From Bacillus sp. (in: firmicutes) (GTDB taxonomy: Bacteria; Bacillota; Bacilli; Bacillales; Bacillaceae): DNA of 43,232 nt. Both the position numbers and the translations under genes were made by a program. Of this stretch, positions 32,959 through 41,337 are shown piece by piece. Under the pieces are notes generated by a model, which did not search any database, was not told the DNA's origin, and saw only the letters and a program-made list of their open reading frames with translations. Numbering within the stretch: position 1 is the first letter of the stretch; every line of letters begins with the position of its first letter. The stretch spans positions 1-43,232 of the forward strand of contig JAPSLL010000002.1 of the NCBI GenBank assembly GCA_031180805.1, given 5' to 3'.

Positions 32959-34332
32959 TTAATTATTATCATATTTATCCTTCATAGCATCGCCTTTATC
33001 TTCAATTTGTTCCTTTAAATTCTTCCCTTCCGCTTCTACTGAATCTATTAACTCTTTATATCTATCCTCATATTCCTTTAAAATATCATGGCGTTGGTCA
33101 ATAAGGCTCGAAACCTCATCGCGTACTTCAGAGCTTATTTGTTTCTGATTATATAAATAATAAGCTGCTTCACTTAAGTGATTTTTTTCCGTATACGTTA
33201 AGTTTGTAAAGTCTGCCTTCTCGCTGTAAAGCTCATTGACCTTATCAGATTGCTCTGATGCTACATCGTTATAATTTTCTGCTGACCACTTGCTCCATTC
33301 ATTATAAAGGCGCACACGTTCCTTTTCCCAAACTTGTTTAAAGTCATCTGCAGAATTAACGGTTTCAAACTCTCCACCACCTGCTTCAGCAACCTCAAGC
33401 AATTGCTTTTGCCCCTCACTATCTACATCAAATCCGATTATGTTAACAACAGCTTCAATATTCGAATCGTGGAGATCCTTTGCAGCTTTTACAGGGTCAC
33501 CGTCACAAGTTTCAATGCCATCACTAACAACATAAATAATATTTTGCGCATGTTCATCCACCTTTGCAAAATCCTTTTTCGTTTCAGTAATAGCTTTGGC
33601 AATCGGGGTCCAACCTGTTGGTTTGAAGCTATCAAGTGATGTTTTAAACTCTGATTCGTTGTATGGATTTAATTCGTAGACAATCTCTGTACTCGCACAT
33701 GATAACTCTTTATCACTGTCACTATTGCTTCCTTTATGCCCGTAAACTCGAAGTGAAACATTAGCACCCTCTGGCATTGATGCGACGAATTCATTTATCG
33801 CTTCCTTAGCTAACTCCATCTTTGTTTTTCCACCTATTTTTTGGGCCATACTTCCACTTGCATCCAATAAAATTGCAATATTTGATGTTCCATTTACGAC
33901 CTGGCCATCCTCTAGCTTCATACTTTCTGGTGTTCCAGATAGACTAGTTTCAATACTAGCATTAAAATCCTCGGCAAATTCATAATGCTCCTTATATGTC
34001 TCCGATTCACTCATTAATCCGAGTAAATAATTGTATACCTGGAAGCTATCCTTATCTTGAAAGCTATTTTCATCTAAATCCCTATGTACAATTGCCTCAT
34101 TATACTTATTACCTGAATATTTTCCAGACTCCTCTTCAATAATTTCTTCAAGAGTTGTGGAAATGTTGATTTCCTCCTCGTCTTCCGCTTCCTCTTCCTT
34201 TTCAGTTTCTTCACTTTTTACATCCTCACCGTTATCAACACTATCCTTCTTTGCTGTCTCATTTGAACCACACGCTGATAAAATCCCCAAAACAAGTAAA
34301 AATGTTATAAACAAAAATAAGACCTTTTTCAC
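32959..34332 (-). CDS. Lipoprotein with von Willebrand factor A domain
   Basis: A 457-residue secreted lipoprotein. The signal peptide ends in the lipobox ILSAC, with C21 as the lipidated residue. A highly acidic linker (residues 35-55, rich in E and D) follows. The VWA domain (about 150-335) has the metal-ion site DASGS (D157, S159, S161) and later conserved residues in VVSDGIETCDGDP. The C-terminal 110 residues are charged and helical, probably coiled coil. B. subtilis YwmC/YwmD are shorter relatives. It probably binds proteins or wall components at the outer membrane face; its partner is unknown. The start is GTG 34332, seven bases after AAGGGGAG. Confidence 0.82.
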   Translation of the reverse strand: MKKVLFLFITFLLVLGILSACGSNETAKKDSVDNGEDVKSEETEKEEEAEDEEEINISTTLEEIIEEESGKYSGNKYNEAIVHRDLDENSFQDKDSFQVYNYLLGLMSESETYKEHYEFAEDFNASIETSLSGTPESMKLEDGQVVNGTSNIAILLDASGSMAQKIGGKTKMELAKEAINEFVASMPEGANVSLRVYGHKGSNSDSDKELSCASTEIVYELNPYNESEFKTSLDSFKPTGWTPIAKAITETKKDFAKVDEHAQNIIYVVSDGIETCDGDPVKAAKDLHDSNIEAVVNIIGFDVDSEGQKQLLEVAEAGGGEFETVNSADDFKQVWEKERVRLYNEWSKWSAENYNDVASEQSDKVNELYSEKADFTNLTYTEKNHLSEAAYYLYNQKQISSEVRDEVSSLIDQRHDILKEYEDRYKELIDSVEAEGKNLKEQIEDKGDAMKDKYDNN

Positions 34333-34827
34333 ATCAAAACTCCCCTTATCACTTGAATAATGAATATTCCTATATATACCAATAGCATAAATTGTTAGAA
34401 AAATATATATTTTGCTTAAATCATTAGAAAAAACAAAACTTTTCGACTAATGCACTTATTCGGATACAGGAATATACACATATTGAACATCGAAACTGCT
34501 TAGTAAAAAGGTCATATTTCTTACTAGTAACGTTTGTAAGACTATACTTATTTTGAAGGTAAGTGCACAAAACGACAAAAAACACTTAAAATCCCTTCCA
34601 AAAACGTATAAAATAGATATAATGTATTACTTTTTAGAATGTTACTATTCGCTTACTCTTTTCACCAATACCTGTGACGTACTTATCCTGTATAGGTTAG
34701 AAATATATCGATAGGAACGAAAAATGAAATAGGATATTGTATCTAAATCTATTAATTATTGTTGGGACATTCACAGTTCATCCGCGACTAATCATTACCA
34801 TTTTTATATGATAGAGGGGGATATATC
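34333..34827. other. Long AT-rich divergent intergenic region
   Basis: Almost 500 bases without a credible gene, between the divergent lipoprotein and response regulator genes. TATAAT at 34618-34623, with TTCCAA at 34596-34601, is a weak promoter candidate for the response regulator and would leave a leader of about 200 bases. I see no riboswitch or RNA consensus. Confidence 0.45.
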
Positions 34828-35991
34828 ATGAAAATAATTTTAATAGATGATGAAGTCCTTGCACTCGCATATCTAGAGCAGCAACTTAAAAGGATTCCAA
34901 ATGTAAATATTATTGGGAAATTTACCGATCCTCAAGAGGGTAAGCTACATATCCTTCATCATGATGTAGATGTCGTTTTCTTAGACATCCATCTCCCTGG
35001 GATAAATGGAATTGAATTAGCGGAACAGATTTTAGAGAAGAAGCCTAAACTAAATGTGGTATTTATCTCAGCACATGATTACTATGCAATTAAAGCCTTT
35101 GATTTAAATGCCCTTGATTATGTCTTAAAGCCAGTAAGTAATGACCGTTTGTTAAATACCATTCAGCGGTTAAAAGAGAGAATTAAGATGAACGTTCAAA
35201 GCATACCTATAGCGGAACCTCATCTTCATATACAATTGTTTGGTCAATTAACGATTGGTTATGAGAATCATTCTAGTCCACCAATACGTTGGCGAACGTC
35301 AAAGGTACAGGAACTATTTTTATATTTGATGCAGCATCGCACTCAGCTAGTTCGTAAGTCAACACTTATTGAATTGCTTTGGCCTACCTATGAACAAAGC
35401 AAAGCGTATTCACAATTGTATACTGCGATTTATCACATTCGAAAAACATTAGAACCATATGGAAATTACTTTAACATTTCGAATACTAATGACGGTTATA
35501 TTTTTAATATGGAAAATGTATTTGTTGATGTAGATAAGTGGGAGCATGAAATACAAACAGATATGCTAGTAAACCGTGAAACGTTCAACAAATATGAGCA
35601 CCTTCTTACTCTCTATAAAGGGGATTATTTAGAAGGCTATGATTATTTATGGGCAGAAAATGAACGTCAAAGATTAAAGGTATTATGGATTCAACTTTCA
35701 TTTAAGTTAGCTGAATGGTACACCTCTTCAAATCTCGTTCAAAAGGCTGTTACTTTATATAATTCAATATGTCAACGACAGCCCGAAGCTGAGAAAGCAC
35801 ATTTTGAACTAATGAAAATATTTGCTGAAACGAATAATCACTTAGCTGTTCACAAGCAATATAAACTGCTAAAAAATATCCTTCAAGAGGAATTAAGTGT
35901 AAAGCCTAGTTCATATATAACTGAATGGTATCATCATTGGAGACAAAAAAAGGTGACAGATAAAAATGTTCTAACTTCTCGAACTATGTGA
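34828..35991 (+). CDS. Response regulator with SARP-type output (REC-wHTH-BTAD)
   Basis: A 387-residue two-component regulator. The receiver domain (about 1-120) has the acidic pair D7/D8, phosphorylated D53 (VVFLDIHLPG), S81 and K101 (VLKPVSN). After a linker comes an OmpR-like winged helix (about 145-235, WRTSKVQELFLYLMQHRTQL with LIELLWP), then a BTAD helical repeat domain (about 245-375, WEHEIQTDM to LQEELSVKPS). This order is that of SARP-like response regulators, unusual in Bacillus compared with simple OmpR or LytTR types. It ends 28 bp from the stop codon of a convergent hybrid kinase, its probable partner. ATG 34828 has GAGGGGG seven bases upstream. Confidence 0.85.
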   Translation: MKIILIDDEVLALAYLEQQLKRIPNVNIIGKFTDPQEGKLHILHHDVDVVFLDIHLPGINGIELAEQILEKKPKLNVVFISAHDYYAIKAFDLNALDYVLKPVSNDRLLNTIQRLKERIKMNVQSIPIAEPHLHIQLFGQLTIGYENHSSPPIRWRTSKVQELFLYLMQHRTQLVRKSTLIELLWPTYEQSKAYSQLYTAIYHIRKTLEPYGNYFNISNTNDGYIFNMENVFVDVDKWEHEIQTDMLVNRETFNKYEHLLTLYKGDYLEGYDYLWAENERQRLKVLWIQLSFKLAEWYTSSNLVQKAVTLYNSICQRQPEAEKAHFELMKIFAETNNHLAVHKQYKLLKNILQEELSVKPSSYITEWYHHWRQKKVTDKNVLTSRTM

Positions 35992-36047
35992 CCCATTAAG
36001 AGGTCACATAGTGAAGAAATTAGAACATTTGACCGTCACCCTTTTTC
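35946..36047. terminator. Very long bidirectional palindrome spanning both gene ends
   Basis: The left arm (35946-35993, beginning AAAAAAGGTGAC and ending ACTATGTGACC) is an inverted copy of the right arm (36002-36047) with few mismatches and an eight-base loop. It includes the last codons of both the response regulator and the kinase. A T run follows on either side (TTTTT on plus, TTTTTTT on minus), so it can act as an intrinsic terminator for both genes. Confidence 0.85.
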
Positions 36048-39000
36048 GGTATTTTAAACGAAACAGTAGTTCCTTTTTTTAGAGAGCTTTCAATTTTTAA
36101 TCCTTGTCCATACAATTGCTTTAAACGACGGTTCGTATTTAACAGACCGATCCCTCTTGTTGACTCTGTTTCACTATCCAACAGATCACTTAGCTTGTCC
36201 TCATTCATTCCAATCCCGTTATCTATAATAAATACCTCTACATATTCCTCCAACTCTTTTAGTCTAACTATAATGGTCCCACCGTTCGGTTGTTGCAATA
36301 TACCATGTCTAACGGCATTTTCCACTAGTGTTTGGATAGAAAGTGGTGGGATTGATATATCGATATCTGCATCTATCTCCCACACAATATTGAGTCTATC
36401 CCCAAATCGTTCCTTTTCAATGTGTAAAAAAGAGCGAACTAATGATAGCTCACGTTCAAGCTTCACCACATGCTCATGGTTTTGATAATCGAAGCTCGTC
36501 CGCAAGTAATTACTAAACTCTATCAATAAATCTTGCATTCTTGGAATATCAATTGTGCCAAGGGCTGCAATTGAATTTAATGTGTTAAATAAAAAATGTG
36601 GACGAATTTGAGCCTGTAACCATGCAGCTTCTACTTGTAGATGCCTTTCAACAGATTGTTTTAAATCCGTAAGGGCACGAACACGAGACTTTAGCTCCCA
36701 TGAATCGACCGGCTTTGTTACGTAATCATTTGCTCCAGAACGGAAACCAGCTACAATATCCTCAGAACGATTTCGTGCTGTTAACAGTAATACTGGTAAT
36801 TCTGATATCGTAAACCTCTTCCGTATTATACGTGTGAATTCATAACCTGACATATGTGGCATCATTACATCAGATATAACGAGATCAAAGCGGCTTCCTT
36901 CAAGGATTTTAATTGCTTCAGAGACGCTTGTAGCTGTCGTTAAGTCATAGGATGTATCAAGCATTTTAACTAATATATTGATATTTACATGATCATCATC
37001 AACAACCAAGACTTTAGGATTATGACTAAATGATCTGTTGACCTCAGCTTCTTTATGCAAAGTAGAACGGCTAGGTTCAGTTAGAAGGCTAGTCGCAACC
37101 TCCTCGTTCACTGCAGCTGGTAAATCAGTCACTTCACCACATAATGGTAAAGTAAAGAAGAACACAGAGCCAGCGTTTGGTGTTGATTTTACTTTAATTG
37201 TCCCACCATGAAGCTCAACTAATTGCTTACAAATGCTTAAGCCAAGTCCAAAGCCAGTTCCTGCTTTTGTTAAATGCGAGTTAACCTGTTCATAAGGTTC
37301 AAATATGACCTTCTGCATTTCTTCTTTAATTCCAATACCAGTATCAGCAACCTCAATCCTAACCATTTCATTTTCTACAATTGCCCGAACAGATATCTCT
37401 CCTACTTCCGTATATTTAATCGCATTATGAAGCAAATTAAATAAAATTTGAATTAGTCTGTTCTCGTCGGCTTTGACTGCAGGAAATGTATCTTCTATAT
37501 CGACATTGATTTTAATTGACTTTCCCTCTAACATAAACCTTAACATTTCAACAACACCAGTAACGACTGATTGGATTCGAACACTTTTTATTTCTAGTTG
37601 AATCGTTTCTTCCTTCAATCTTGTTACATCTAGCAAATCATTGAGCATCATTGACATTCGTCTACCAACGGAAATTAACAGCTCAAGATTGTTCCTCTGC
37701 TCTTCATTCGGAGGATTATTTTTATCATCTAAAACCGATTGAGTAATATTGATGATGCCATGAAGTGGATTCCTTAATTCATGTGACGTGTTCACTAAGA
37801 ATTCATCTTTCCGTTTATTTGCTAATTTTAATTTTTCAGCAAGTTGAATCGATTTATTAGTTGTTCGAAAAAATGTATTAAACCAATACGCAGTAAAGCA
37901 GAGCAATGTGATGATTAAATCAAATGGGTAATGCATTAACTCTAAAGATAACCGAGATTCTATAATTGCCCAAAGAATATTGATTCCGATGCTATAGCAT
38001 GCTAAGAGTAAGAAAATGATATCCCTTTTCTCCTTTATTGCCCTTTGTAGTATTACTGTTGAGATAATGACGAATAGGCAAAGGGTAGTTGAAAGAAATA
38101 CTTTAGATGTTTGTAAAATATAAGTTGATGGAGAAAACAAGATGAATAAACAATAAAATATACAATATCCAGTAAAATTTTGAACCATTCGGAATTTGCC
38201 ATATTCAGGGAACAACTGTTTAAACACTTGTGGAATAAATGCTGCGACACCGATATAGGACCAAAATACAATTTTTATTGACCATTCATATTCAAAAGGT
38301 ATCCATTGGTATAGCAGTTTATCATCACTTGTTAAAACGCTAATTGTTGCACAAAAAATAACCATAGAAAAATAGAATAAAAGCCATTTTCGATACCCTA
38401 AAAAATATAGAAGTACTGCATAAAATATGTGTAACAAAAGAACAACACATAATAAAAGCTGTAAGCCCTTTGAAAGAAGACTTTGGGTGTTAATCGCTTC
38501 TAAAGGACCAAAGCGAACCTGCTTGGTGATTCCTCCTTCGCCAAAATGGCTTGAAACCTGTATGATTAAATCTATCTCCCGAGCACCGGACGGAATAGCT
38601 ACCGAAAACGGATAATATCTAGCCTCATATTGCTCCTGCTCGCTTGATGTGCTACCTAATCCTCCTATTAATTTACCATTTACATAAATTGCTGAAGCCT
38701 TTCGAATTTCATTAAATTGTAGTCCTAACGCCTTCTTTTCCGACTGATCGACTAATATCTTTATCCGATATGTACCGTAATGGAAGGATTTTGTATCACC
38801 TTTAAATACATCCTTCCAATTACTCGGAACCTGAATAAGTTCTGGTTTAGTCGTAGCTGTCGTTTCCTTTCCTTCTAGTAATTGAGAAGGGTAGAACTCC
38901 CATTCTCCACGTAAAGTAAATGTTTGATTTTTTGGTATATCCCAGTTTCTTAAATCTAGAACTCCATCTTCAATCTTAGGTGGATTAGGCTCGTCCATTT

Positions 39001-39091
39001 TCAATAAAAAACCATACCATGTTAATCGAATTGCAGTTATTGAAATAAGAAAAAGGATACTAATAATGATTATTTTCTTTTTTGACATCAT
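36020..39091 (-). CDS. Large hybrid sensor kinase with two kinase cores
   Basis: A 1023-residue membrane sensor. Order: membrane anchor (6-29); an extracytoplasmic jelly-roll-like domain of the 7TMR-DISM/GH2-binding type (about 45-195, VNGKLIGGLGS); seven membrane segments (about 205-410); a HisKA domain with phospho-acceptor H437 (NTSHELRNPLHG); an HATPase (FNLLHNAIKYT, DTGIGI, GTGFGLGLSI); a receiver domain with D741 (VISDVMMPHMSG); and a second, LytS-type kinase with H832 (QIRPHFLFNTLNS) and its own HATPase (LVENAVRHG, DNGIGM). All catalytic motifs look intact. It converges with the SARP-type regulator. No ribosome binding site is clear before the ATG at 39091 (two ATGs in a row). Confidence 0.88.
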   Translation of the reverse strand: MMSKKKIIIISILFLISITAIRLTWYGFLLKMDEPNPPKIEDGVLDLRNWDIPKNQTFTLRGEWEFYPSQLLEGKETTATTKPELIQVPSNWKDVFKGDTKSFHYGTYRIKILVDQSEKKALGLQFNEIRKASAIYVNGKLIGGLGSTSSEQEQYEARYYPFSVAIPSGAREIDLIIQVSSHFGEGGITKQVRFGPLEAINTQSLLSKGLQLLLCVVLLLHIFYAVLLYFLGYRKWLLFYFSMVIFCATISVLTSDDKLLYQWIPFEYEWSIKIVFWSYIGVAAFIPQVFKQLFPEYGKFRMVQNFTGYCIFYCLFILFSPSTYILQTSKVFLSTTLCLFVIISTVILQRAIKEKRDIIFLLLACYSIGINILWAIIESRLSLELMHYPFDLIITLLCFTAYWFNTFFRTTNKSIQLAEKLKLANKRKDEFLVNTSHELRNPLHGIINITQSVLDDKNNPPNEEQRNNLELLISVGRRMSMMLNDLLDVTRLKEETIQLEIKSVRIQSVVTGVVEMLRFMLEGKSIKINVDIEDTFPAVKADENRLIQILFNLLHNAIKYTEVGEISVRAIVENEMVRIEVADTGIGIKEEMQKVIFEPYEQVNSHLTKAGTGFGLGLSICKQLVELHGGTIKVKSTPNAGSVFFFTLPLCGEVTDLPAAVNEEVATSLLTEPSRSTLHKEAEVNRSFSHNPKVLVVDDDHVNINILVKMLDTSYDLTTATSVSEAIKILEGSRFDLVISDVMMPHMSGYEFTRIIRKRFTISELPVLLLTARNRSEDIVAGFRSGANDYVTKPVDSWELKSRVRALTDLKQSVERHLQVEAAWLQAQIRPHFLFNTLNSIAALGTIDIPRMQDLLIEFSNYLRTSFDYQNHEHVVKLERELSLVRSFLHIEKERFGDRLNIVWEIDADIDISIPPLSIQTLVENAVRHGILQQPNGGTIIVRLKELEEYVEVFIIDNGIGMNEDKLSDLLDSETESTRGIGLLNTNRRLKQLYGQGLKIESSLKKGTTVSFKIPKKGDGQMF

Positions 39092-39330
39092 ATCTATATA
39101 TTATCAAAATCAATCACTTCATTCATGTCTTGATTTAAAAAGCATTAATGCTGTCTACTATTTATTCATCCTTTAGCTAATGCTTGTCTATGTAATTACA
39201 AAGGAAAAATAGAATAAGACCCATATAAAGGGTCATTTTCTATGGAAAAGCTTTAGAAGTGTCGACAACAAATCCCTCTTAGGGACGAACCTACGAATAT
39301 CCTTTACTTTCCCTAAAGGATATAATGCTT
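39092..39330. other. Intergenic region between the LXG gene and the kinase gene
   Basis: No credible gene. Small hairpins are present: GACCC-atataaa-GGGTC (39220-39236) and, close to the LXG stop, ATATCCTTTA against TAAAGGATAT (39297-39322), which may mark transcript ends. There is no toxin-domain remnant or immunity gene behind the LXG gene. Confidence 0.5.
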
Positions 39331-40110
39331 TTATTGATTTTTCTCCATATTTTCTTCAAGCTTTTTTGCTCCCAGTTCTTCTTTAACTCTTCTAATTTCG
39401 TCCTGCTTTTCTTTGAAATTAATGTAATCAGCAGCTTGTTTCTCTACTTGTGACATGCGTTTGTATAGTTCACTTGTTTTGTATTTTTCGAGATTGAAAT
39501 GGATTGGTGAGGTTTTATTTCCTTGGCGGGTGGCTTCGATTAGTTGCTTCATTAATGCTTCTGCATATTGTTCATCTGCTTCTGATAAGTAATATTCATT
39601 TTTTAGTTCATAATCAAACTGTTCAATTGCGATTACAGTTTCTTTTCTTTCATTTTCTGCCTTGCTAAGTTCTTCTTCAAAGCGATCTGTTGAAAATATT
39701 TCCAACGGAACGAGATCGTTAATTTGATTTAAGATGGCTGCAAGCTCACGTTGAAAACTTGCAACCATTTCAAGGTCTTTATGATTTCGATGTGCTATTT
39801 CATCTTCTAAAAATGAGACATGAACCGTTGCCTCATTTGCTAACTCCATATCTTCCATTGACCCTTCAATCCCATAAAAGAATGCTACTTGTCGGTCAAT
39901 AAGCCGAATCCATGCATCAACGACATCCATTTGACCTCGATAAAATCCTTTGATAGCTTCAGCTCCCTTACCACTAAAGCTTTCATCTAAATTCACAATT
40001 CGCGAAAAGTTATTTTTTAATACTTCTAGCTTCCCACGCAATTCCTCATAACTTTTTGCCCTTGCTTCTATTGCTTGAATGAGCGACTGTGTTTCAAGTA
40101 CCTTCGCGAT
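39331..40110 (-). CDS. Short LXG-domain protein without a toxin domain, unusual start
   Basis: A likely type VII secretion substrate with an N-terminal LXG domain: IAKVLETQSLIQAIEARAKS followed by YEELRGKLEVLKNNF, then FSGKGAEAIKGFYRGQM. LXG proteins are normally polymorphic toxins, with a 200-residue LXG domain and a C-terminal toxin; this one ends at about 259 residues after a charged helical tail, so no toxin domain is present. No ATG, GTG or TTG is available at the right place. The family N-terminus begins at an ATC codon (40108-40110), ten bases after AGAGAGG; TTG 40041 would remove the first 23 residues of the domain. It follows the DUF5344 gene by 18 bp and closes the operon. Confidence 0.75.
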   Translation of the reverse strand: MAKVLETQSLIQAIEARAKSYEELRGKLEVLKNNFSRIVNLDESFSGKGAEAIKGFYRGQMDVVDAWIRLIDRQVAFFYGIEGSMEDMELANEATVHVSFLEDEIAHRNHKDLEMVASFQRELAAILNQINDLVPLEIFSTDRFEEELSKAENERKETVIAIEQFDYELKNEYYLSEADEQYAEALMKQLIEATRQGNKTSPIHFNLEKYKTSELYKRMSQVEKQAADYINFKEKQDEIRRVKEELGAKKLEENMEKNQ

Positions 40111-40128
40111 TGATATCAGTCCTCTCTT

Positions 40129-40395
40129 TTAGTTTCGGACATTTGCCTCATCCTGATCCTTTAATAAACGAATGTTTGCTTTTGTGTCTTCAACATTTTT
40201 TTGTACAGCCTGAATGTATTCCATAAGGAGCTGCTCAATTTTCATTTCACGTTCAAGCCAAGCTTTTGTAAAATCTAGTTGATTATTACCTAAATGATTC
40301 AATTGAGGAGATGAAATATTTATAGTGGCTAAAGTTTTTTCAATTTCGCTTAACTCTTTCATCACTTTTTCAAACTCCAGTCGAATCGTCGTCAT
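40129..40395 (-). CDS. DUF5344 family protein (YwqI-like, LXG partner)
   Basis: An 88-residue, all-helical protein (MTTIRLEFEKVMKELSEIEK ...) like B. subtilis YwqI. Such small helical proteins pair with the LXG domain of type VII secretion substrates and act as targeting or chaperone partners (LXG-associated helical proteins). Its start codon overlaps the stop of the DUF5082 gene by one base (TAATG), so translation is coupled. Confidence 0.8.
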   Translation of the reverse strand: MTTIRLEFEKVMKELSEIEKTLATINISSPQLNHLGNNQLDFTKAWLEREMKIEQLLMEYIQAVQKNVEDTKANIRLLKDQDEANVRN

Positions 40396-40820
40396 TAACC
40401 TAACCGCCTTTTTAGTTCACTTATCTTTTCTTCAAGGACAGCAGCATCTTCACTATTCTTCACTAAGTGCTCTGCCTCATAAGCAATTGCCTTTGTCGCT
40501 TGCAAAAATAGTTGAATTTGTTCTAAGGACGTTATCTTATTCTCTATTTCCTGCTTGTATCTGTCATAGGCCTCAATTCCAATGTCTTTTATTGCTAGAT
40601 AGGCCTCCATCCGATACGATTCAAATCTAGTTGCTCTCTTTCCAGTCCATTCCCTTCCTAAATTCGGATCAATGATTTGTGTTATTTCTTGTAATAGCTG
40701 GTTTTGCTCTACACTTAGTTCATTACTAGCTTGCTTAAGTCTCTGGATTTTTTCTTCGACATCATCTTCCTTTGAAGAAATCAAATCCTGGAGTGTATCT
40801 AAGGTATTCGCTAAACTCAT
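40395..40820 (-). CDS. DUF5082 family protein (YwqH-like, LXG partner)
   Basis: A 141-residue helical protein with a WxG-type turn between two long helices (GREWTGKRATRF), like B. subtilis YwqH. The shape is that of a WXG100-like helical hairpin; proteins of this type bind the LXG domain and help direct it to the type VII secretion machine. A perfect AAGGAGGT ribosome binding site precedes ATG 40820. It sits 22 bp behind essA and leads the three-gene LXG cassette. Confidence 0.82.
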   Translation of the reverse strand: MSLANTLDTLQDLISSKEDDVEEKIQRLKQASNELSVEQNQLLQEITQIIDPNLGREWTGKRATRFESYRMEAYLAIKDIGIEAYDRYKQEIENKITSLEQIQLFLQATKAIAYEAEHLVKNSEDAAVLEEKISELKRRLG

Positions 40821-40842
40821 TTATTGACCTCCTTATTTATTT

Positions 40843-41337
40843 CTAGGAAGCTTTCTTTTTTGCCGATGATGTTGCCCATATGTAAAGAACAATCGCCAGC
40901 AATATTATACAAATCCCTACCAGCACCCAAATAAGGATGGACATAGACAAATTGGAAGAAGATGTTGTATCTTCTTCCAATTCATTCATTTTTGACTCCG
41001 TTGTAGCTGAAAATAGATTCATTTCAACAGCCTTTGACTTTATCGTATTTCGCTTCGATGTCTGACTTAAAAATAATGAAGCGATTTTTTCTTCGTCAGA
41101 ATCTGTAGCTCCTTCAAAGGTTAACTGTTTAATTTGTTCTGGTAACTCCGAACGCTTTGTTGTCGATAACCCTTCATCATGAAGTAAGCTCTTATTCGTT
41201 TTTTTTTCCTTTTTCTCATAATCATTAGGCTCTAGCTCATCAATATTAGGTGTATCTGCTGCATAAACAATGTTCGCAAAAGACATCTGGATACTGACAA
41301 TAAGGAGCAACAAACCTATTAATGACTTATGCTTCAT
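40843..41337 (-). CDS. essA: Type VII secretion protein EssA
   Basis: A 164-residue membrane protein with an N-terminal signal-like segment (LIGLLLLIVSIQMSFANIVYA), an extracytoplasmic charged region beginning TPNIDELEPNDYEKKEKK, and a single C-terminal membrane helix (about 133-157) followed by a basic tail. This arrangement and the sequence of the charged region match EssA, a small component of the firmicute type VII (Ess/Yuk) secretion machine. Its start overlaps the esaA stop by 11 bases, so the two are translationally coupled. Confidence 0.85.
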   Translation of the reverse strand: MKHKSLIGLLLLIVSIQMSFANIVYAADTPNIDELEPNDYEKKEKKTNKSLLHDEGLSTTKRSELPEQIKQLTFEGATDSDEEKIASLFLSQTSKRNTIKSKAVEMNLFSATTESKMNELEEDTTSSSNLSMSILIWVLVGICIILLAIVLYIWATSSAKKKAS

